Shown: positions 1 through 6,333 of the stretch, one piece after another
How the letters are laid out: every line of letters starts with the position of its first letter
Position numbering within the stretch: the first letter of the stretch is position 1
From: a virus
Length of the DNA stretch: 23,347 nucleotides
Strand: one strand, 5' to 3'
Virus record (IMG/VR): IMGVR_UViG_3300025941_000098
Coordinates: 1 to 23,347 of that record
The notes under the pieces: model-generated
The model's input: the letters and a program-made list of their open reading frames with translations, nothing else
Databases searched by the model: none
What the model was told of the DNA's origin: nothing
Made by a program: the position numbers and the translations under genes

Positions 1-502
1 TGGTCTGGATCGAGTTAGCCGTTGCAGCAGTCGAGTTCTGCCCGGTTATCAGCAGCGTGATCGCGGCAGTATCGGTGATGGCAAGGTTGCTGTTGAAACC
101 GTTAGACCCGGAATTAGAGGCCAGATTATGAAACGATGTCCATGCCTGGGTATTGGTCCCGGTCTTCCACAGCCACTCATCGATATACCAGGTCGTCTGG
201 CCTACGATGTTGGTATTGAATGTGTCGCTGTTTGACCCGCCGAACTTGACCCGCACCGACTTGGTATCAGTTGATGCGGCGTTCGTCCCCCTGGCGATAA
301 TGTGGATCGCGTCGCCGACATTGACGAACGTCCCGGCCGGTATGGTCACCGTGAACAGTGTGTCCTCGGTGGTATCTGCGCCATTACCGACGACGGCTAC
401 CTGAGACGAGATCAGCGTCGTCACCGATGCCGCGCCACCCGTGACGGTCTGCGCCCGCGCCAACAACGGCACAAGCAGCAGAAGTGCCAGCAACCCCCTC
501 AC
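1..502 (-). CDS. Secreted beta-rich phage fibre-type protein (3' end outside the window)
   Basis: This partial gene begins with GTG at 502, overlapping the TGA of the upstream gene as GTGA, and stays open to base 1, giving about 167 residues. The N-terminus (MRGLLALLLLVPLLARAQ) is a textbook Sec signal peptide: one Arg, a Leu-rich core and cleavage after ARA. The mature part has alternating small, polar and hydrophobic residues typical of beta structure. It includes a stretch around VGNGADTTEDTLFTV, then IPAGTF, then VKFGGSN, a pattern I associate with receptor-binding or fibre-tip domains of tailed phages, though no function can be assigned. It is the last visible gene of the fibre cassette and shares the signal-peptide oddity of its two upstream neighbours. 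The reading frame is firm; the product name is inference. Confidence 0.75.
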   Translation of the reverse strand, partial: MRGLLALLLLVPLLARAQTVTGGAASVTTLISSQVAVVGNGADTTEDTLFTVTIPAGTFVNVGDAIHIIARGTNAASTDTKSVRVKFGGSNSDTFNTNIVGQTTWYIDEWLWKTGTNTQAWTSFHNLASNSGSNGFNSNLAITDTAAITLLITGQNSTAATANSIQT

Positions 503-726
503 GGTTTGGGTGCTTCCGGCTTGGTCTCCGTCGAGGCAACCTGCTTGTTCAGGTCGTCAACGTGGCGTTGGAGAGTGATCGCCTGCGTCTGCCACTGTAG
601 CTGTTCGCCGGTCAGCTTTAGGATCGTCTGCTGACACGCTTCGACGTTCGGTGCCAACGGCGGGGGCTGTTGCTGCGCCATAGCAGCGAAGGGGAGGAGG
701 CCGGCAAGGAATGCGATGCGCTTCAT
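499..726 (-). CDS. Small secreted coiled-coil protein (75 aa)
   Basis: The 75-residue product starts with a signal peptide (MKRIAFLAGLLPFAAMA, cleavage before QQQ). A short Pro/Gln linker follows, then a heptad-like helix from about residue 32 to 65 (ILKLTGEQLQWQ.. to VDDLNKQVA), and a Lys/Pro tail. The only cysteine, near residue 31, starts the helix. An AGGAG ribosome site at 732-736 overlaps the stop of the upstream fibre gene and lies about 5 bases from the ATG, so the start is well supported. The gene is coupled to the next one by GTGA. Size, signal peptide and coiled coil would also fit a spanin-like or periplasmic accessory protein. I see no lipobox, so o-spanin is unlikely. The family is not recognised. 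Confidence 0.8.
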   Translation of the reverse strand: MKRIAFLAGLLPFAAMAQQQPPPLAPNVEACQQTILKLTGEQLQWQTQAITLQRHVDDLNKQVASTETKPEAPKP

Positions 727-734
727 GTGAACTC

Positions 735-3700
735 CTAGTTTCCGAAGCAGGCGTAGTCGAAGATATGGCCGCTACTGGACGTGTTAACGATGGTGATGGC
801 GGCCAGCGTGTAGCTGTAGGAGAAGGCCGCATCAGGCGTTTGGGACCCGACTTTGCAGTGGTTCCATGACCGATAGGCTGTGGCGAACGTGACGACACAG
901 CCCGTGGTCGTGGTGCCCTCTGTGACAACGCCGTGCGCCATGTTGGAATGGCTCTCAACGGTCGGCGATCCGGTGCCACAGGCGGATAGCACCGGCACCG
1001 CCGTCGAGACATTGGTCCAGGTGAGCAGGCCGCCGATCTGGATCAGGTTGGTTGTGGTAGATGTCGGCAGCGCGCCGTTGCCTGCGGTGGTAGATAGAAC
1101 GATGTTATTGCCCCCAGCCGTGGCCAGGGTCTGGCAGGCATTCACACCAAGGCAGAGGTTGTTGCCCGATGTGGTAATATCCTTGCCGGCATTGACGCCG
1201 AGCAGGGTATTCGCGTTCGCCGTTGTAAGGGCGATGCCAGCTCCTTTGCCCACTGCGACGTTGTTGGTCGTGCCGTGGGCAACCAGCATGGATTGAAAGC
1301 CGATAGCGACATTCGTCGTATCAGTAGACATCGCCGCGCCCGCGCTGCTGCCGATAATCACGTTCTGAGAGAACGCCTGGCTTACGTCCGCCGCTACACT
1401 GTTTCCAATCAGGACGTTGTTGGATGGAGTCGTGATCCCCGGATTGCCCATGATCCCGCGTCCGACGAGCGTATTCGTGCTCGGGTTGCTGGCTGCCAAT
1501 CGGGTGATCGTGTTGGTGCATGTGCCGGTGCAGCTCACGGCGAGGTCGATCAGCGAGCCTGTGGTCTGGGTCCCGAGTTGGTGCAGCGCGATATAGTTGA
1601 CGCCCTGGCTGTCGGTATAAAGGGTCGTCAGAGAGGATGGGCTGACATAGGTGCTCGGGTTTCCGCTGACCGCCGGGATCGTATAAACGAGCGTCCCGAT
1701 AGTCGCGTTGATCGCCGCCCAGAAGTGCTGTGCGAGCAGCAATGCCGTCGTGTCACCGGCAACGACCGTGTAATTAACCGTCAGCGGTGATCCTGTGACC
1801 AGGCCGCTCGCCGACGAATAGGTGACGGTATAGACCGAACCGACGCTTGGCGTGCCGGTGCCGAGCATGATCGTGCCGGCGCTGCCGTGTAGGTTGCCGT
1901 TACCCACCGACGTATCGTTGACCATGTGACCGTCTGCGGCAGCGCCAGAACCGATGATCGTCGCGCCGGCACAGTCCGTCGTGTCGCGCATCACGTCAGC
2001 ACCGACCGCCGTACAGGCAATCGGCGCGGTGTCCTGGCCGCCTGTGTGCTCTCCGATGTACACGTTGGCATGGGCATTGACCGCATAGGGCAGCGACAGA
2101 GGACCGATCGCCACGCTCTCCGACGTTCCGTCAGTCTCCGATCCCAGAGCCCAGTGCCCGATGGCAATGTGGCCTTCGCCGGATGGCAGGTTGATACCTG
2201 CATACTTCCCCATGATAACGGCGCTGAGGCCGGACGTCTGGTTGTTGAACCGTATCCACGGGACACCGGCAACGCTGAACACGGCAGGGCTGGGAAGCAT
2301 GTTTATGGCGGTAGCCGCGACGGTATTCGCTGCCACGTTGCCGAGTGCTGGAGGCGAGGAGAAACTACTGCCGCCGCCGCTGCCTGCGGGGCATGTCCAT
2401 ACGCCGCTGCCGGTCGAGTAGCAAAGCAACTGATTTGCTGTGTCAACGACGAACGCCGCCTTTCCTAGCGCTCCAACTACGCCCGTAGGGGCTCCAGCCA
2501 TCGTAGGAATTTGGAGGAACCCGGAGGTAGCATTCGTCGCCAGCGCAGAACCGCTGCCAACAATCACGTTCTGGCCGGTATCACCTAGTTGCAGCAGGCC
2601 AGTCGGTGCCGTGGTGATGTTCAGGGTGGCGTTATCCAGGCCGGTGCCGCCCTTTACCGCGACGCCAGCAGGATTTGCCGCGGTTGGGAAGCCGCTATGC
2701 CCGGCAACGGCGGTTACCGTGGCGATCGCTGTGCCACTGAGCGTGGCAACGTTCCATAGACCACCGTACGGGTCCCATATCTGGTCTCCGACCTTATAGC
2801 CCGAGCCGCCACTGGCCACAGCGGCGGACACTTCTGTAAAGCCAGGCACAGATAGCTTGGCGCCACCCGAGATGTAGGTCAGCGACGCCGGACCGATCGT
2901 TTGCTGGCCCTGGCCGTCCACTGTCCAACCGGTGCTGCGCCATGCGAAATTGAGGAAATTCACACCAAACAGGTCCATGCCATAACCGGCGGTCGCCTGC
3001 CATGGATGGGTAACCCCTGCACCGAAAACAGGCATTGGCCGCATGATGGCGCTGGTCGTCAATGTGGTATCAATGGGCCAATCCTGGCCAAGCTCGCCAA
3101 TTTGCATGAGGACGGTGTTGCCGCCCGTGCCTGGGGCAATCGAACCGGCAGATGAGAAGGAGATTGCATAGTCCTGGATCGAACCATGCCCAGCGTCCGC
3201 AACGCCATTGTGGAATGTGGTGTTTCCCTTCGAAAGAGACGTGCTGGTGGCGGTAAGGCGCAGATCGTTTTCCTGGACCAAGACAACGCGGAAAGCGATG
3301 CCTGAGGTGCCGGCATTGTTGCCGGCGCGGGTGTCAAAGTTTACCGATGAGGCCCGACCAGATGGCGCCGCCGGATTGGTGCTTTCCCCCACGTCGTAGT
3401 GCATGAATGCCAGCAGGTTGAACGGCGCGGTGTCCAGACCATCGGTAGCCGCCGCTAACTTGTTGTAGGTCAGGACCAGGTTAACACGATCCCCATTCGC
3501 TCCTGCGTTGTATGCGTGCGAGATATTAAGATCGGCGGTCCCTGGAAGGGCTCGCGCGAAATTCGCGGTGTCGGCAACATTGATCATGTTAAGGTTCGGC
3601 GTGCCTGAGCCGGTGTCTACGGTCCCGGTCCAGGTGACATTCTGAAAAATGCCCATCGGGTTGATCGGTCCAGAACCCATGGAGGTTCCGGCGGCCAGGG

Positions 3701-4151
3701 TCCGGGTGCCGGTCTGGTAGAATGTGCCCGTATTCTGGACCTGGCCCTTGAACAGATAGGTGGGCAGTCCGAACGTGCCGTTGTTGTTGAACGTGACGTT
3801 TCCGTTTGAGCGCGTGAAGCGCATTATTTCGCCGAAAGGCGTTCCGTCGTCGTGGTAGCCGAACAGGCGAAGGTTGCTGCCGGTATCGCCGGTCCCGGTT
3901 TCGGTATCGGTCAGCCCGAATTGCAGCCTATTTTTCGAGGCCGTCTGCCAGAAAAGTGGACGGCCGTTGTTGTTCTGGCCGTTCAGAAGAAGGCTCGCGC
4001 CGGCCGTATCCGTGCCGACTGTGGTGTTGCCGTTCAGCGACGATTTTCCAAGCACCGTGTGGTCCTGGTTCGTCGGCGAGGGATAGTGGCCCTGCGCCCA
4101 CGCGGACGCCGCACTAAGCGTGAAGAATGCCGCAAGAAGGAGTCTGCGCAT
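735..4151 (-). CDS. Large tail fibre / adhesin-like protein with N-terminal signal peptide
   Basis: This is the largest gene in the window (1138 aa) and probably the receptor-binding fibre. Residues 1-19 (MRRLLLAAFFTLSAASAWA) form a complete Sec signal peptide, which is unusual for a fibre. Residues about 20-115 resemble a phage fibre N-terminal beta domain (ASLLLNGQNN.., EIMRFTRSNGNVTF). A GGSGYKVGD segment occurs near residue 446, and a small Cys-containing segment near 575-590. Residues about 655-760 and 890-1010 carry repeats of the trimeric-autotransporter head type (NVLIGNSV, NVIIGSSAG, NVAIGFQS, NVAVGKGAG, NTLLGVNAG), which fold as left-handed parallel beta rolls. The C-terminus (about 1058-1138) has several Cys and ends in YACFGN. 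Ribosome-site similarity before the ATG is weak (GCGAAAG). The gene is separated from the other virion genes by two plus-strand genes, so it probably has its own promoter. Confidence 0.85.
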   Translation of the reverse strand: MRRLLLAAFFTLSAASAWAQGHYPSPTNQDHTVLGKSSLNGNTTVGTDTAGASLLLNGQNNNGRPLFWQTASKNRLQFGLTDTETGTGDTGSNLRLFGYHDDGTPFGEIMRFTRSNGNVTFNNNGTFGLPTYLFKGQVQNTGTFYQTGTRTLAAGTSMGSGPINPMGIFQNVTWTGTVDTGSGTPNLNMINVADTANFARALPGTADLNISHAYNAGANGDRVNLVLTYNKLAAATDGLDTAPFNLLAFMHYDVGESTNPAAPSGRASSVNFDTRAGNNAGTSGIAFRVVLVQENDLRLTATSTSLSKGNTTFHNGVADAGHGSIQDYAISFSSAGSIAPGTGGNTVLMQIGELGQDWPIDTTLTTSAIMRPMPVFGAGVTHPWQATAGYGMDLFGVNFLNFAWRSTGWTVDGQGQQTIGPASLTYISGGAKLSVPGFTEVSAAVASGGSGYKVGDQIWDPYGGLWNVATLSGTAIATVTAVAGHSGFPTAANPAGVAVKGGTGLDNATLNITTAPTGLLQLGDTGQNVIVGSGSALATNATSGFLQIPTMAGAPTGVVGALGKAAFVVDTANQLLCYSTGSGVWTCPAGSGGGSSFSSPPALGNVAANTVAATAINMLPSPAVFSVAGVPWIRFNNQTSGLSAVIMGKYAGINLPSGEGHIAIGHWALGSETDGTSESVAIGPLSLPYAVNAHANVYIGEHTGGQDTAPIACTAVGADVMRDTTDCAGATIIGSGAAADGHMVNDTSVGNGNLHGSAGTIMLGTGTPSVGSVYTVTYSSASGLVTGSPLTVNYTVVAGDTTALLLAQHFWAAINATIGTLVYTIPAVSGNPSTYVSPSSLTTLYTDSQGVNYIALHQLGTQTTGSLIDLAVSCTGTCTNTITRLAASNPSTNTLVGRGIMGNPGITTPSNNVLIGNSVAADVSQAFSQNVIIGSSAGAAMSTDTTNVAIGFQSMLVAHGTTNNVAVGKGAGIALTTANANTLLGVNAGKDITTSGNNLCLGVNACQTLATAGGNNIVLSTTAGNGALPTSTTTNLIQIGGLLTWTNVSTAVPVLSACGTGSPTVESHSNMAHGVVTEGTTTTGCVVTFATAYRSWNHCKVGSQTPDAAFSYSYTLAAITIVNTSSSGHIFDYACFGN

Positions 4152-4274
4152 TATGTGGCTTTCGCGTTACGTTTGGTGGTATGGTGGCCAGACGGCGCTA
4201 GGGTAGCTCCCGAACTCTCGGCCTCCGACCGAGCCGCGCCGTCGCCACAACATCGGATGGCCTGGAGGGCCGCT
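4152..4274. promoter_or_regulatory. Divergent intergenic region between fibre cassette and plus-strand pair
   Basis: This 123-bp gap lies between two genes transcribed away from each other, so it should hold promoters for one or both directions. A GGAGG ribosome site for the plus-strand gene is present at 4264-4268. A small inverted repeat (CTCGG 4217-4221, CCGAG 4229-4233) could be an operator or a weak hairpin. I could not find a convincing -35/-10 pair in either direction. The regulatory role is therefore inferred from gene arrangement rather than from a recognised motif. Confidence 0.4.
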
Positions 4275-4502
4275 ATGAAAACCCTGATCGCACTCGCATT
4301 TGCCGCCGCAACCCTGACTGCGGCGAGCGCCCAAACCTGGACGCAACAGCAGCAGCCCTTTACGGTCTTTCAGCCCAACCAGCCGGTGCAGTGGCCGGAG
4401 CCGATGCAAGGGCCGGTGCAGATGCCGCCGCAGTTGCAGCCCCAGCCCCAGCCGTTCGTGACGTGCTATCCGATCGGCGGGAGAATTGTGAGCTGCCAGT
4501 GA
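4275..4502 (+). CDS. Small secreted Pro/Gln-rich protein (plus strand)
   Basis: The 75-aa product has a signal peptide (MKTLIALAFAAATLTAASA, cleavage before QTW), then a Gln- and Pro-rich stretch with PQLQPQPQP, and a C-terminus carrying two Cys (VTCYPIGGRIVSCQ) that could form a disulfide after export. A GGAGG at 4264-4268 sits 6 bases before this ATG. This supports the internal start rather than a 216-aa reading frame that stays open upstream to 3852 and lies antisense to the fibre gene. It overlaps the next plus-strand gene by GTGA. It lies on the strand opposite to every other virion gene, pointing to an inserted accessory (moron-like) unit or a lysis/exclusion function. No family is recognised. 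Confidence 0.7.
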   Translation: MKTLIALAFAAATLTAASAQTWTQQQQPFTVFQPNQPVQWPEPMQGPVQMPPQLQPQPQPFVTCYPIGGRIVSCQ

Positions 4503-4762
4503 GCATCCTGGTTGGCCTGTCTGCCGGCGCCGCGCTGCTGTATTTCTGGCTGCGCGGCCACTGGTTCGCCCGCATACTGGTATTCCTGCCAATCGGGGTG
4601 TTTGGCTTCGTTGCCGGGAGCAACGTCGCACCGACCTATATGGTCGTGGCGCTCATCTTCGGCGCAATAGGCGTGATCGCCGCGTGGTTCATTTCCGGTC
4701 TTCCGATCTACTACTGGCGCCATAAGATCGCCGGCCTGATGCGTATAATGGAATACCACTAG
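4499..4762 (+). CDS. Three-helix inner-membrane protein (plus strand), possible holin or exclusion protein
   Basis: The GTG start at 4499 overlaps the upstream TGA as GTGA, giving 87 residues. Three hydrophobic segments are visible: about 3-18 (ILVGLSAGAALLYFWL), 25-42 (ILVFLPIGVFGFVAG) and 46-70 (YMVVALIFGAIGVIAAWFI). The C-terminal tail is basic (YYWRHKIAGLMRIM). Size and topology fit a class I holin or a small superinfection-exclusion membrane protein, but no signature separates these. The stop codon shares a CTAG palindrome with the stop of the convergent ejection gene, leaving no room for a terminator. Together with the secreted peptide before it, it forms a two-gene unit directed at the cell envelope. 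Confidence 0.7.
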   Translation: MSILVGLSAGAALLYFWLRGHWFARILVFLPIGVFGFVAGSNVAPTYMVVALIFGAIGVIAAWFISGLPIYYWRHKIAGLMRIMEYH

Positions 4763-6333
4763 GGCGGAGCCCCTGGACCTAGGCGGTTTTGCACGCCCTG
4801 GCCCAACACATCCATTGCCCCCTGTAAGCGGTTTTGCTGCATCCTCGTTGCCAGATTGCGGGCATAGTTAGAACCAAAGTGCGTTACGGCGTAGGCGCCG
4901 ATTGCGCCCGGCACGCCCCCCACAGCTCCTATGCCACCGGCAACCATAGGCACTAGACGGCTGCCAAGCTGATAAGCTGCCTCGCCGAGCGTGCCTCGGT
5001 CGCGCGCCTGTTGCAGCGCCGCGATTTCCTCCGGACTATAACCCCGCAGTCGCTTCGGATTAGCCAGCAGCGTGCGAACCCCGGTAATGATGCCGGTGGA
5101 CGGCTGCGCCTGGCCCTCGGCGCGGGCAGCGATGCGCTCCAGGTCGCCCATCTTCATTGCCTGCGCCCACACAGCCCTGGCACGGGTAAGAGCATCGAAG
5201 CCCTGCGCACCGCCCGACACGTCGATTGGCTCGGCTTTGGCGATCATGTCGCGGAATGTCGATTGCAGATCGAGCAGGTTGTTGCCTTCTTTGCTCAGAC
5301 CCTTGAGACCGTATTCCTTGTCGATCATGTTGCCGAGTGCTTCGTCGATCTCCTGCGCTCCGGCTAGCGAGATCGGCTTGTCGGCGAGTTGCTTGATCCG
5401 GTTGACCAGCGAGGTTATCGGCGTCTCGCCGGCAACAGCCAGCCCTTCCTCGGTCTGTGGCGCGATCTTCTGCACCTCATCGATGAATTTGCTGGTGAAT
5501 TGCGGCGTCAGAGTTCCGCCAGACTGTGCCGCCTGATCATACAGCCGACCGGCAATCGCCTTAGCCTCGGCAGCCGTCTTTGGCACGGCTCCGGCAGATG
5601 GCGCCGTCAGAGCACCACCAGACGGCACTACGGCGGGCGGCGGAGGTGGCGGCACTCCAGGCACGCGAACCGCAACGCCAGGCCCTACTGGGTGTTCTGC
5701 GGACCGGGCGGCGGCGTCCGGCGATAATAGATTGCCCTGCTCGATCTGGAGCGGCGCCCGGCCCTCCAACAACCCAGACGCGGGCAGTTCCATCGCGCCG
5801 CCGCCGAACCGCAGTGGGGAAGCCGCGAACGGTGCGACCGACGCTGCCTCTGGGGTAAGTGCCGGCGTTCCGGTTTCCGGATTGAACGTCACGCCCGGCA
5901 CCATCAGCCTGTTGTTCTGGACCTGTGGCCCCTGCGTTGTCAGTCCGACAATCGGGTCTCGGATCATCCCAGGAATGGCGGGAACGACCTCTCCGGTTGC
6001 TGTGTTGCGTGCCAGCGGCAGGATATTCGCCCGCTCAAAGCCGGGCGGTGTCTGTAGACCGACTACCTGGCTCGGAGCCGGCGGCAGCTTCCCGCCGAGA
6101 TAGGAACCCGACAGAGGGTCTTGCTCTGGTTCTGGCGGCTTCGGCTCCTCTGGCGGCGCCGCCTTGAAGCCATACTCGCCAGCGCCGCCGCCTTTGGTCA
6201 GCGGCTTCCACTGGCCGCCATCGAGCACCAACTCGTCGCCTGCGTCGTTGCGCGCGCGCGGCGCCGGCATCCATTTCTGGGTGCCAGGATCGAGCGTCAG
6301 GTAATTGCCGTTTCCGTCTGTGGCGATCGGCAT
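4759..6333 (-). CDS. Internal virion / DNA-ejection-type protein (524 aa)
   Basis: This starts with ATG immediately after the stop of the upstream ejection gene. The N-terminal ~60 residues have a short hydrophilic pattern (LTLDPGTQKWMPAPR, LDGGQWKPLT), followed by a Pro-rich, low-complexity middle to about residue 250. A helical region follows from about 255 to 440 (AEAKAIAGRLYDQAAQ, FDALTRARAVWAQAMKMGDLERIAARAEG). Near the C-terminus is a Gly/Ala/Val-rich hydrophobic segment (LVPMVAGGIGAVGGVPG) that could contact membrane. Length, helical character and position after two other ejection-type genes fit a third ejection protein, in the place of P22 gp16 or gp20. No enzymatic motif was found. 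The assignment rests mainly on context. Confidence 0.7.
   Translation of the reverse strand: MPIATDGNGNYLTLDPGTQKWMPAPRARNDAGDELVLDGGQWKPLTKGGGAGEYGFKAAPPEEPKPPEPEQDPLSGSYLGGKLPPAPSQVVGLQTPPGFERANILPLARNTATGEVVPAIPGMIRDPIVGLTTQGPQVQNNRLMVPGVTFNPETGTPALTPEAASVAPFAASPLRFGGGAMELPASGLLEGRAPLQIEQGNLLSPDAAARSAEHPVGPGVAVRVPGVPPPPPPAVVPSGGALTAPSAGAVPKTAAEAKAIAGRLYDQAAQSGGTLTPQFTSKFIDEVQKIAPQTEEGLAVAGETPITSLVNRIKQLADKPISLAGAQEIDEALGNMIDKEYGLKGLSKEGNNLLDLQSTFRDMIAKAEPIDVSGGAQGFDALTRARAVWAQAMKMGDLERIAARAEGQAQPSTGIITGVRTLLANPKRLRGYSPEEIAALQQARDRGTLGEAAYQLGSRLVPMVAGGIGAVGGVPGAIGAYAVTHFGSNYARNLATRMQQNRLQGAMDVLGQGVQNRLGPGAPP

Noticed and set aside
1926-2468. 180-aa plus-strand Arg-rich frame antisense to the fibre gene
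   Set aside because: Composition typical of antisense frames in high-GC DNA, no domain pattern, no ribosome site, fully inside a real gene.
3852-4274. Long plus-strand frame leading into the secreted peptide gene
   Set aside because: Its upstream part is antisense to the fibre gene and Arg-rich. The ribosome site and signal peptide fix the start at 4275.
4152-4274. Sigma-70 type promoter boxes in the divergent gap
   Set aside because: Candidate hexamers (TTGGTG, TAGGGT) are off consensus and spaced about 20 bases apart; not strong enough to list.
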